A DNA stretch of 10,477 nucleotides from contig JAEVZK010000130.1 in the NCBI GenBank assembly GCA_023392285.1, positions 1-10,477 of the forward strand. Reading direction: 5' to 3'. The first letter of the stretch is position 1. Every line of letters begins with the position of its first letter. The position numbers and the translations under genes were made by a program. The stretch is from Armatimonadota bacterium. Its GTDB lineage: Bacteria > Armatimonadota > Fimbriimonadia > Fimbriimonadales > Fimbriimonadaceae. The notes under the pieces are model-generated. The model saw only the letters and a program-made list of their open reading frames with translations, did no database searches and was not told where the DNA came from. Shown here piece by piece: positions 1-6,939 of the stretch.

Positions 1-595
1 GGTTGAAGTTGCCTCCCGAAACCGATGGGTAAAGGGTGAGCACTGCCAACAGAAATCCCAAGAACGACAGGATCACCAGGCCAACGCCCATAACCGTCCA
101 AAGCTTGCCCATGTCTCGAATGAAGGGCATCGCCTCTACGTTTTCTTCTTGATATCCCTCCCGAACGGGTTCGGGCGCTTTTTGGGGCCGGACGCGCGCC
201 TTCACGTCTTCGACCGCTTTGTCGCCAAGTTCCCGTACGAGCTTGTCCTTTAGCTCTATGGAGGCTGCATGGGCGGGCATGGCATCGAGACCTTTCAGGA
301 CCACCTCATACGCTTTCCGAGGCCGCCCCTCGGCGTACATGAGAACGGCGAGATTGTAAAAGGCTTTCGCGCTGGTCGGATCCAGCTTCGTCGCTTTAAT
401 AAAGGCGTTCTCAGCATCAACTGGACGCTTGACCTGTGCGAGGCTCACTCCTAGGAGAATATAAGCCTCCGGATCTTTGCCGTTGTAAAGAATCGATTGG
501 CGAAGATTTTCCAGCGCCAGCTGGGGATTCCCGGCCTGGATCATCGTTGCCGCGTCTTCAATGAGCTTGCGCGCCTGTTCTTTAGCTGATGGCAT
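1..595 (-). CDS. TPR-repeat protein with a membrane segment (partial, 3' end outside window)
   Basis: The minus-strand frame opens with ATG at 595-593 (MPSAKEQARKLIEDAATM) and stays open for 198 codons to the left edge, so the C-terminus is missing. Residues about 8-115 form helical pairs of tetratricopeptide type: 'AGNPQLALENL', then 'DPEAYILLGVSLAQ', then 'DPTSAKAFYNLAVLMYAEGR', with the usual small residues and a proline at the end of each repeat. A charged, proline-containing linker (about 130-160) follows, then one hydrophobic segment at about 166-188, suggesting a C-terminal membrane anchor with the TPR part in the cytoplasm. TPR domains usually act as protein-docking scaffolds; the partner cannot be read from the sequence. 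The start lies 12 bases after the debranching-enzyme stop with no obvious Shine-Dalgarno, so co-transcription and coupled translation are likely. No specific function is recognised. Confidence 0.85.
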   Translation of the reverse strand, partial: MPSAKEQARKLIEDAATMIQAGNPQLALENLRQSILYNGKDPEAYILLGVSLAQVKRPVDAENAFIKATKLDPTSAKAFYNLAVLMYAEGRPRKAYEVVLKGLDAMPAHAASIELKDKLVRELGDKAVEDVKARVRPQKAPEPVREGYQEENVEAMPFIRDMGKLWTVMGVGLVILSFLGFLLAVLTLYPSVSGGNFN

Positions 596-607
596 GGGAC
601 CGGTTGA

Positions 608-2503
608 TTATGCCTCATCAGGCTGAACATCCTCGCTCAGCGCACGCAGGTATTCGGCAACGCTCCATGCCTGCCACGGACAGCCGCCCGCTCGTTGCGG
701 AGCATCGCCATCATAAACCTCGGAGATCCCTCCCATCCCTTTTTCTTCCAACATTTTCTTGCCGTGCTGGAGAAGCTGCAAGCCCTTCTCTCGATCCCCG
801 GTGAGCTTGACGATCGCTGTCACGAACGGTCCCATCAGCCACGGCCAGACCGTGCCTCGATGGTAGGCCGCGTCCAAGTCGTAGAGCTTGCCTTCAAAGC
901 GGCCGCAGTATCCCGGCTCATCTGGAGCCAGCGTGCGCAATCCACATGGGGTGAGGAGCTTTTCCTCAACCTTGAGGAGTGCGCGCCGCGCCAAGTCTCC
1001 TTTGGCCGGCGCGAATGGGAGTGACATTGCGATCACCTGATTGGGTCGAAGCGACAGGTCGAGAGGGTCGACCGTATCGGCGTAATGCTCTCGCGACTCG
1101 TGCCAGAATCTTCTTTCAAAGGCTTCTTCGGCTTTGGCAGCGACCCTGGCGTATGCCTCGCCACCCTCCGAAAGCTTTTCGGCCACCCATTCCATGATGC
1201 GAAGGGCGTTGATCCAGAGGCCATTCACTTCGACTGGTTTTCCGTGCCTCGGAGTAACCACCCAGTCGTCGATCTTGGCATCCATCCATGTCAACTGCAG
1301 ACCGGGAGCTCCCTGGCTCAACAGGCAATCCTCCGGGTCCACGTGAATGCCATATCGAGTTCCCGCCATATGAGCGACAAAGATGGTCTCCAGCGAGGTG
1401 AGCATGAGCCGAGCAAATGCCTGCTCCCACTCCAGTTGCAGCGTCTTGTAAACCGCGTTCACGAACCAAAGAGTCGCATCGACGGTGTTGTAGTCAGCGC
1501 CGCCCGCTTCCCCGAAACGATTGGGGATTAACCCGTCCTGAATACAAGACGCATAGTCTACAAGGAGCTTTCGCGCCTCCGTAACCCTGCCTGTGTGGAG
1601 GAGAATGCCAGGCAAGGAGATCATGGTGTCCCTTCCCCAATCGGCGAACCAAGGATATCCGGCAATGATGGAAGTGCGCGAGTTCGTTTCGACGATGAAC
1701 TTCTCTCCGGCCTCGATCAAGCTCTCTCGGAGGGACGTCGCATCTCGCTTCGGCAGGAGCGGACGGGGGCGCAGGACTTCGCTGGTTGAGGCGATTAACT
1801 TGACCGCTTCACCCGGTCGAAGCGCGTAGTGCAGTTCGCACGGGCAGAATAGGTCGTCTCTAGCCTCAAGGCCGCGCTTCTGCTCCTCCTCGTGCTCAAA
1901 TCGGTAGTACCAACCCTGAACCGGAATTCGATTTGCCCCTTCGTGAGTAAGGATCAAGGGAATCGACTCATGTTCGATGATCGTTCTCTCGGGCTGCAGA
2001 AGGAGGTGCTGCGGATATCCGCTGTTCTCGTGAAAGTTGGAGTGGTAGAACTTATGGCTGACGAGAGGCTTCACCACAAGCCAAATTTTCGAATCTCCCA
2101 AATTCTTGAGCTCTACGGTGGCTGCGTTGGCCCCAGAGGAGAGACGGAGGGATTTCTCAAGGACAATGTCGCCAGCCTTATAGACCCACGTGGCAGCATC
2201 ATCCACCGTGAACGATTGGAGATACTGATACCCCTGAGGAAAAATCGTGCCCGGATACTGATTGGCGCTGAAGCCGACGGCTGAGGTGGCTTCGGAGCTT
2301 GCTTCCAGTTCTAGGCTGGCGAGAAGGACGTGCCGCCCCGCTGGCGGATTGGTGGCCGCGACAAGAATTCCATGATAGCGGCGGGTGTTGATGCCAGACG
2401 GCGTCCCCATCGCGAATCCTCCCAAACCGTTCGTAAGGAGAAACTCCTCCCTCTTCGAAATGGACAGATCCTTACATTCAGCCGAACTCAGGGAATACCG
2501 CAT
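608..2503 (-). CDS. Glycogen debranching enzyme, amylo-alpha-1,6-glucosidase (archaeal/bacterial type, GH133-like)
   Basis: This 631-residue protein should remove alpha-1,6 branch points during cytoplasmic glycogen breakdown; there is no signal peptide. The N-terminal half carries the hallmark of the GDE N-terminal domain: NGLGGFAMGT at 25-34 and RRYHG at 41-45, followed by beta-rich sequence to about 245. The C-terminal half (about 260-625) is the (alpha/alpha)6 glucosidase domain, with WFADWGRDTMIS (285-296), YNTVDATLWF (338-347), TWMDAK (405-410), RPNQ (486-489), YHRGTVWPW (547-555) and ISEVYDGD (593-600). By comparison with the eukaryotic glucosidase domain, Asp408 and Glu595 are the likely acid/base pair; that assignment is inferred. 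All expected motifs are intact and the length is typical of the short prokaryotic form, which lacks the GH13 transferase domain of eukaryotic enzymes. The ATG start is the first residue before a well-aligned N-terminus; no clear ribosome binding site is seen. The TPR gene follows at 12 bases. Confidence 0.95.
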   Translation of the reverse strand: MRYSLSSAECKDLSISKREEFLLTNGLGGFAMGTPSGINTRRYHGILVAATNPPAGRHVLLASLELEASSEATSAVGFSANQYPGTIFPQGYQYLQSFTVDDAATWVYKAGDIVLEKSLRLSSGANAATVELKNLGDSKIWLVVKPLVSHKFYHSNFHENSGYPQHLLLQPERTIIEHESIPLILTHEGANRIPVQGWYYRFEHEEEQKRGLEARDDLFCPCELHYALRPGEAVKLIASTSEVLRPRPLLPKRDATSLRESLIEAGEKFIVETNSRTSIIAGYPWFADWGRDTMISLPGILLHTGRVTEARKLLVDYASCIQDGLIPNRFGEAGGADYNTVDATLWFVNAVYKTLQLEWEQAFARLMLTSLETIFVAHMAGTRYGIHVDPEDCLLSQGAPGLQLTWMDAKIDDWVVTPRHGKPVEVNGLWINALRIMEWVAEKLSEGGEAYARVAAKAEEAFERRFWHESREHYADTVDPLDLSLRPNQVIAMSLPFAPAKGDLARRALLKVEEKLLTPCGLRTLAPDEPGYCGRFEGKLYDLDAAYHRGTVWPWLMGPFVTAIVKLTGDREKGLQLLQHGKKMLEEKGMGGISEVYDGDAPQRAGGCPWQAWSVAEYLRALSEDVQPDEA

Positions 2504-2522
2504 TCTTGCGGTAAGTAGTTTA

Positions 2523-2549
2523 ACCCAGCATCATTCCCAGCAACTGGGT
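2523..2549. repeat. Small direct plus inverted repeat in the divergent promoter region
   Basis: CCCAGCA occurs twice 12 bases apart (2524-2530 and 2536-2542). ACCCAG at 2523-2528 is also the inverted complement of CTGGGT at 2544-2549, and the inner pair CCCAG/CTGGG (2536-2540, 2544-2548) could form a 5-bp hairpin with a three-base loop. It sits in the 76-base gap between the divergent debranching-enzyme and 70-residue genes, where an operator would be expected. The repeats are short and could be chance; regulator binding is inference. Confidence 0.3.
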
Positions 2550-2579
2550 ACCTGAAATCGCCCGACATTTATTAACGAT

Positions 2580-2792
2580 ATGATGTCGATTGGAGAAGCC
2601 AGATCTTTCATCGGCACTCACGTTCACTTGCGATGGTTAGATCGCAAGGGCGATGAAATGAGTGGCGAAACATTTATTCATAAGGCGGACTTCGTCCCCC
2701 TATATGGACCATGTCTTATAACGGACTTGGGTGACATACGCCTCGATCGCGTGGTAGGTTGTTCGAGCTTGGAGCAGGCGAAAGCCGCTTAA
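2580..2792 (+). CDS. Small conserved-looking protein of unknown function (70 aa)
   Basis: The 70-residue product (starting MMSIGEARSFIGTHVHLRW) has no signal peptide or membrane segment and looks like a compact beta-rich fold: 'THVHLRWLDRKGDEMSGETFIHKADFV', then 'YGPCLITDLGDIRLDRVVGC'. The composition is that of a real soluble protein, and the alternating hydrophobic pattern with turn residues (RKGD, LGD) supports expression. It contains two cysteines (about 54 and 61), with no obvious metal motif. ATG codons at 2580 and 2583 are both possible starts and neither has a clear Shine-Dalgarno. It stands alone on the plus strand between two minus-strand genes and shares its stop region with the barrel gene. 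I do not recognise a named family; the 'VPLYGPCLITD' and 'IRLDRVV' segments look like the most conserved part and would be the best search query. No function is proposed. Confidence 0.75.
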   Translation: MMSIGEARSFIGTHVHLRWLDRKGDEMSGETFIHKADFVPLYGPCLITDLGDIRLDRVVGCSSLEQAKAA

Positions 2793-4315
2793 AGCTTCGG
2801 CGCGGGCCCACTGATCAGCTTTCTTTGGAGAGCTTGTCTTTGGGCCAACCTATCGAAAGCATGACCGATCGGAAGCTTTAATCCGATAAAGAATTTCCGC
2901 GGGCTCTTTCTGTAGACGATGAACGGCTCCAGGCATCCGAGCACCTGCGAGAAATAGATCTCCTGATCGAACAATGACTTACCACCCGGATCGAACTTGA
3001 ACATCACGCGGAGCTGGGTTTGCTCGAGGTCGAGATCTGCCCTTAGGTTCAGTTCGCGATCCCGGTAAAGGCGATCGAACGGATATAGTTCGGTACCTTG
3101 CTGCCAGCCTCTCACGTACGCGGCGCCCGCTCTAAACGCTTTGATCGGTTGCCACACCAACCCAACTTGAGCTCGCTGCCAGCTGAAGTTTTGATCTCCG
3201 AAGTAGTTCGCAGTGTCCAGACGGCTCGTGAGGGTCAAATCAGGAGCGAGCTTCAACAGGGGCGCGCCAAGATTTGTCTCCGCAACAAACCGCTGATAAG
3301 TTTGTTGATCGCCAAGTCGAACCTCCTGGCCTCGCAAAATTCCAAGGAATCCAAACTCACCAATTTGTCCCGACCACTGGCCAAAGGCCTCGATCGGCTT
3401 GTTGATCTTCTCGTCGGCATTCGTGGTGTCCCTTGCCCCGGTGCCGTATTGAAACCCGATACCTAAATTGGAGCGTTCACGGCGGAGATAGGAAGCTTCA
3501 CTGGTCGGATCGTGAACTTGGATGCTGTCGAAGTAGCCGAAGCCGGATCGCTCATTCAACTCCGAGCGCGGAAGGTCGGTTGGCGCGTCTTTGGCGAAGC
3601 TGTGCACGAGATAGGCAGAGTAGTTCGGCTTCGCCCTTTGGTAAATGTTGAGATCGGTATTGATGGCTGAGCTAGCTGAAATATCGAGCTCGTTTTTCCA
3701 AGCCACTCCAAATCCTTGGCCGGGCCGGTATTGGGGAATCGGCAGGTTTAAGCTCTCGCCGTCATTCTCGCCTCCGAAGTTTTGAGTCGGAAGCGTCGCG
3801 ATCTTCTTTCCCAAGATGTAAATCTGTGGCTTTTCCGCCGTCCCTCCTATCCCGGGTCGATAAGTCAGCTTCCTCGTGCGAAAATAGTAAAGGGGCGTTT
3901 TCATCGTGCAGGCGGTGCCGCCTACATCGGTCAAAGTCCAAAGGTTTGGGCCGATGTCGATCGTCTTCGCGGTGACGGTCATTGTGGAGAATCGGACCAA
4001 AACGTCTGAGGCGGTGCCGGTCTGATCTTTCCAGCTGAACCGAATGTTTTCTGCGCTCACCGTTCCCTCCGGATCAGTGAGCTCGACCTTCCCAAAGGCT
4101 TCCACATAGCCGTCCCCAGGAGCATCATGGATCACGAGCCGTTCGGCGGTCACTCGATCCGGACCGTAAGTGGCGACGACATGGCCCTTTGCTTCAGTGT
4201 ATTGCCCTTCCAGGTCTCGCCGAATCTCCTCCGCCTCGATCCTCAGGCCGCCATCGTAGAGCTGAATCATTTTGGGCGGCACCTGCTGGACGGGGAGGTA
4301 GATGATCGGCAGCAT
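2789..4315 (-). CDS. LptD/OstA-like outer-membrane barrel protein
   Basis: The 508-residue protein has an OstA/LptA-like beta-jellyroll at about 22-120, with repeated strands of the type 'LRIEAEEIRRDLEGQYTEAKGHVVATYG', 'DRVTAERLVI' and 'AFGKVELTDPEGTVSAENI'. A bridging segment follows: 'GGTACTMKTPLYYFRTRKLTYRP' at about 132-154, then 'QIYILGKKIATLP', comparable to the LptD region where the plug and strands begin. The remainder (about 195-495) alternates polar and aromatic residues as in a beta-barrel. LptD inserts lipopolysaccharide into the outer leaflet; this protein may do that or assemble another envelope lipid. It is shorter than proteobacterial LptD (about 780 residues). The N-terminus (MLPIIYLPVQQVPPK) is too short for a normal signal peptide, and an in-frame TAG eight codons upstream prevents extension. 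The ATG at 4315 has no clear ribosome binding site. An LptA-like or other OstA barrel protein is the main alternative. Confidence 0.8.
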   Translation of the reverse strand: MLPIIYLPVQQVPPKMIQLYDGGLRIEAEEIRRDLEGQYTEAKGHVVATYGPDRVTAERLVIHDAPGDGYVEAFGKVELTDPEGTVSAENIRFSWKDQTGTASDVLVRFSTMTVTAKTIDIGPNLWTLTDVGGTACTMKTPLYYFRTRKLTYRPGIGGTAEKPQIYILGKKIATLPTQNFGGENDGESLNLPIPQYRPGQGFGVAWKNELDISASSAINTDLNIYQRAKPNYSAYLVHSFAKDAPTDLPRSELNERSGFGYFDSIQVHDPTSEASYLRRERSNLGIGFQYGTGARDTTNADEKINKPIEAFGQWSGQIGEFGFLGILRGQEVRLGDQQTYQRFVAETNLGAPLLKLAPDLTLTSRLDTANYFGDQNFSWQRAQVGLVWQPIKAFRAGAAYVRGWQQGTELYPFDRLYRDRELNLRADLDLEQTQLRVMFKFDPGGKSLFDQEIYFSQVLGCLEPFIVYRKSPRKFFIGLKLPIGHAFDRLAQRQALQRKLISGPAPKL

Positions 4316-4339
4316 AGAACTTTGGACGATTAGCGCGCC

Positions 4340-4345
4340 ATTCTA
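4340..4345 (-). promoter_or_regulatory. Possible -10 element for the LptD/OstA-like gene
   Basis: On the minus strand the bases read TAGAAT, one change from TATAAT, 24 bases upstream of the ATG at 4315. No convincing -35 hexamer is found at 16-18 bases, so support is weak. Confidence 0.25.
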
Positions 4346-4373
4346 CCAGCATGAATTTGAGCTTTCCGCCAAA

Positions 4374-4409
4374 AGAACTAGCATCGCGGGAAAACACGTC
4401 ATGTACAAT
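4374..4409 (+). promoter_or_regulatory. Candidate promoter of the sigma/anti-sigma operon (ECF-type or housekeeping)
   Basis: AGAACT at 4374-4379 and CGTC at 4397-4400 resemble the -35 (GAAC-type) and -10 (CGTC-type) elements recognised by many ECF sigma factors, with a spacer at the long end of the usual range. That would fit autoregulation of the operon. Overlapping it, TACAAT at 4404-4409 is a good housekeeping -10 but has no clear -35. Either would place the transcript start shortly before the preferred ATG at 4434. Both readings are inferences from short motifs. Confidence 0.3.
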
Positions 4410-4433
4410 GTGATGGCAGGCGTAGGATACACA

Positions 4434-4991
4434 ATGATTGATGCCACAGTAGGATCCAATGTTGCGATCGATCCGGCCGTTCAGGAACGGCAATGGGTTG
4501 CTCGATGTCGGGAAGGCGATGAAGGAGCGCTCACGTGCCTCATCTCGCGCCACCGAAATCGGCTGGTGCGCACGGCGACGAACCTTCTTCGGGACCGACA
4601 CGAAGCTGAAGACGTGGCCCAGGAATCTTTCTTGAAGGGGTTTCGCGAAATTGGCAAATTGCGCGACGATCGGGCATTTTCTGGCTATCTCTATCGTATT
4701 TGTGTTCGCCTATGCATGGATCGCCTTCGGTTGAAGAGACCGGAGATTGCGGAGTTTGACAAGGCACAGCCTCATTCCGGCGGATTCGTCGAGAACAAGA
4801 TTGTTGTGGAGAAACTTTTGGCCCAGTTGCCTGCTGAACTTCGCACGACTCTCGTCCTACGAGAGATGGAACAGCTCAGCTATGACGAAGTAGCCGAAGT
4901 GATGCACGTGCCGATCGGTACCGTGCGTTCTCGACTGCATACAGCGAGGGAGAGATTTCGCAGGCTGTGGCTGGAGGCGATGAGTGAATGA
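4434..4991 (+). CDS. ECF-family RNA polymerase sigma factor (sigma-70 family)
   Basis: A cytoplasmic alternative sigma factor of 185 residues from the chosen start. Region 2 spans about 34-100 ('LISRHRNRLVRTATNLLRD', 'HEAEDVAQESFLKGF', 'FSGYLYRICVRLCMDRLR'), including the acidic DVAQE core-binding stretch. Region 4 spans about 125-180 ('LPAELRTTLVLREMEQLSYDE'), with the helix-turn-helix 'YDEVAEVMHVPIGTVRSRL'. There is no region 1 or 3, as usual for ECF factors. The frame is open back to 4302, but that would overlap the divergent barrel gene and add non-conserved sequence. ATGs at 4401, 4413 and 4434 are possible; 4434 is preferred because AGGA lies six bases upstream and 19 residues then precede the conserved 'QWVARCREGDEGA'. 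The stop overlaps the anti-sigma start by ATGA, after GGAGG at 4973-4977. The likely regulator is the adjacent anti-sigma protein. Confidence 0.92.
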   Translation: MIDATVGSNVAIDPAVQERQWVARCREGDEGALTCLISRHRNRLVRTATNLLRDRHEAEDVAQESFLKGFREIGKLRDDRAFSGYLYRICVRLCMDRLRLKRPEIAEFDKAQPHSGGFVENKIVVEKLLAQLPAELRTTLVLREMEQLSYDEVAEVMHVPIGTVRSRLHTARERFRRLWLEAMSE

Positions 4992-5425
4992 AATCTTTAC
5001 AGTGCAATAAATTTAGAAAGCTTGCCGGAGAGCAGGCGGGACACCCTGTTACAAAATCGGAATCGGCCTTTCTTGAGGCGCATCGAACCGAGTGCGCTGA
5101 CTGCCGCGAGTATGAACAGTTCAATGCCATGGCGATGAACTTGCTCCGCGAGTCGGCCATGGAGCCTGAGTTCAATCCGAATTTTGAAGATCGAATTCTG
5201 AGGAAGTTGCGAGTTCAGACCTCTCGCGCCAGTATCGGCTACTGGTCGCCAGCGGTCGTGGGCGCTTTCGTCGCCGGGCTTGCTATCGTGGCAGCTTTGC
5301 AGCTCATCACTCGCTCGGCTGATTTGCCAAGAATCCAAATGCCCGGAGGCGAAGCGCGTAACATGCCAGAAAATGGACGTACTCTTCCCTTCGATCGAAC
5401 CATATTCAAAGTCGTCGACAGATGA
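4988..5425 (+). CDS. Membrane-anchored anti-sigma factor, zinc-finger (ZAS/zf-HC2) type
   Basis: The 145-residue protein has the ZAS signature His32-x3-Cys36-x2-Cys39 ('HRTECADCREYEQF'), preceded by Cys6, the fourth likely zinc ligand. This small cytoplasmic domain binds and holds an ECF sigma factor. A single hydrophobic segment at about 86-107 ('SPAVVGAFVAGLAIVAALQLI') would anchor it in the inner membrane, leaving about 38 residues on the far side (ending 'DRTIFKVVDR') as a possible signal-receiving or protease-sensitive tail. The start is fixed by the ATGA overlap with the sigma gene and a GGAGG ten bases upstream. Gene order and coupling make the preceding sigma factor its partner; binding is inferred, not shown. 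Sequence between the zinc motif and the membrane segment ('FNPNFEDRILRKLRV') is typical of this family. The signal sensed is unknown. Confidence 0.9.
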   Translation: MKSLQCNKFRKLAGEQAGHPVTKSESAFLEAHRTECADCREYEQFNAMAMNLLRESAMEPEFNPNFEDRILRKLRVQTSRASIGYWSPAVVGAFVAGLAIVAALQLITRSADLPRIQMPGGEARNMPENGRTLPFDRTIFKVVDR

Positions 5426-6939
5426 CGATTGCGGCGAGAGCCGCGTGGGGTGCGGCACTGGGGGCGATTTTAACCCTTCTGCTCCACCCCGTCTCCCGAG
5501 CATATTTACTGGCTGATTTCATCTCCTATCAGCCTCGTACCTTCGATCAGTGGTCGCAGAACTTGGTGGGCGAGAAGGCTCGCCTCGCATTTTTCCTCAC
5601 GGGATACTGTGACCAAATCGTCACGTCGAGCGCCAAGAAAGAAGGATTCGATCGTGCTTTAGCCGCCGTCGAAAAGGGGGCTAATCTGGATCCAGACAAC
5701 GCCTACTGGCAACAAGTTTGGGCCGTGCTGCTTGCTAAAGATAATAAGCCAGAGCAGGCGGTCGAGCATTGGATCGCGGCGTCGGGCAAGCTGACCTGGA
5801 ATGATTATCAGAGCTCAATCCTGTTTGCTCAACGCTTCGATCTTGCCGGCCAGTATGGCGCAGAGCAGAACTGGCAGCTTCTGTATCTCTACTTCCTGCG
5901 CTCACAATCGACCGCAACGCTGATCAGCAATTACGGGCGAGCGTTGGTCCTTAACCGAAGCTTCGACAAACACGATGATCTGATGCTGCGAGGGATGACG
6001 GTTCAAAATGGTGATCTCCTCCGAACCGGATCGCGCTCTGTGGTGGTAGGCAATCACGGAGCCCAGTTGGAAGAGGTGGCTTCCCATCCCTCAGGATTGT
6101 CGGCCACTCTCAGCAACCACAAAATGCTGCTAGCGCGCTTTGATCTGTTCAATCGGTTACGCGGTATTGGTCAAGTTACGCTCGCGTCGGCAACGAACCA
6201 AGCCTACCGGGAGCTCGACGCTTGGGATGCTCTTGCGAGTCCGACCCGCTCGGAGGAAGTCATTTCCGATGTCTCCATCGAAAGCCTTCTTGCGATTGGC
6301 ATTCCTGGCGTGTCCCTCGTGATCGGTTTATTCGGGTTATTGCTGACTGGCATTGCCTTTGCCACGAAGTCATTGAATCGAATTCATCCTGCGTTTCCGC
6401 CCCTCTTGGGGATCGTCTTCGCAGCTTCATCCTACGCGATCAGCTTCCTTCCCCTCGTGTCGCTTGCCATCTTCGGCTGCTGTATGTTTCTGCTCTTTAG
6501 GCCCAAATATGAACGTCCCGCTGGAGCATCCGATCTCGGCCCCCTTTTCAGCTTTCTCCTTTGGGTAATTTCCATCATCATCAGCCTACTAACCGCGCTC
6601 TTTCTGATCACCTCTTCGTTCGCGGGAGTCCAGATTCTCTCGCATCTCGGAGTTCCGCCTGAATACCTTGGGGGTTCTGGTGCCATATTGGCGCTGACGA
6701 TGCTGTTTACAGCAATCCTGCTCTTCATCGCGCCCATTTACGGTTTGACCTTACGGATCCCAACGATTAACGTCCTCAAAACCCTGCTCGCCCGCTCTGG
6801 ACGAATCTTTTGTCTGCTCGGCGCCCTTGGGATCATCATTTCGACTCCGGTGGGAATCTATGTCGATCGCTCTAACCAAGAAACGGTGCAGCAGATGTTG
6901 CTCAACGAGCCGCTTCATCTCTACAGGAATGCACGATGA
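5422..6939 (+). CDS. Polytopic membrane protein with an N-terminal TPR-like region, unknown function
   Basis: A 505-residue protein with no recognised family. Residues 7-25 ('AAWGAALGAILTLLLHPV') are a hydrophobic N-terminal helix, either signal anchor or cleaved signal. Residues about 35-285 are soluble and helical, with a TPR-like pair at 74-125 ('FDRALAAVEKGANLDPDNAYW', 'KPEQAVEHWIAASGKL'). The C-terminal part holds about six or seven membrane helices, at roughly 289-315, 323-345, 345-360, 372-400, 418-442 and 460-482. If the N-terminal helix is a signal anchor, the TPR region would lie outside the cytoplasm, but topology is not certain. It starts within the anti-sigma stop (ATGA) and ends in another ATGA overlap with glnD, so it is translated with both. 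The position makes it a candidate sensor or effector for the sigma/anti-sigma pair. That role is inference; the gene call is firm. Confidence 0.88.
   Translation: MTIAARAAWGAALGAILTLLLHPVSRAYLLADFISYQPRTFDQWSQNLVGEKARLAFFLTGYCDQIVTSSAKKEGFDRALAAVEKGANLDPDNAYWQQVWAVLLAKDNKPEQAVEHWIAASGKLTWNDYQSSILFAQRFDLAGQYGAEQNWQLLYLYFLRSQSTATLISNYGRALVLNRSFDKHDDLMLRGMTVQNGDLLRTGSRSVVVGNHGAQLEEVASHPSGLSATLSNHKMLLARFDLFNRLRGIGQVTLASATNQAYRELDAWDALASPTRSEEVISDVSIESLLAIGIPGVSLVIGLFGLLLTGIAFATKSLNRIHPAFPPLLGIVFAASSYAISFLPLVSLAIFGCCMFLLFRPKYERPAGASDLGPLFSFLLWVISIIISLLTALFLITSSFAGVQILSHLGVPPEYLGGSGAILALTMLFTAILLFIAPIYGLTLRIPTINVLKTLLARSGRIFCLLGALGIIISTPVGIYVDRSNQETVQQMLLNEPLHLYRNAR

Noticed and set aside
1085..1531. 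148-codon plus-strand open frame inside the debranching enzyme gene
   Set aside because: The opposite strand carries intact, family-specific motifs over the same bases; this frame has none.
2791..2822. Possible terminator: AAAGCT (2791-2796) with AGCTTT (2817-2822)
   Set aside because: A six-bp A/T-rich stem with a 20-base loop within the barrel gene; not stable enough and not followed by a clear T-run.
4302..4433. In-frame upstream extension of the sigma factor to ATG 4302
   Set aside because: It would overlap the start of the divergent barrel gene and adds 44 residues unlike any ECF N-terminus. The ATG at 4434 has an AGGA at good spacing.
4194..4601. 135-codon minus-strand open frame covering the divergent region upstream of the barrel gene, considered as a frameshifted 5' extension
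   Set aside because: The peptide is basic and low in hydrophobic stretches, shows no signal peptide, and overlaps the sigma factor coding region antisense.
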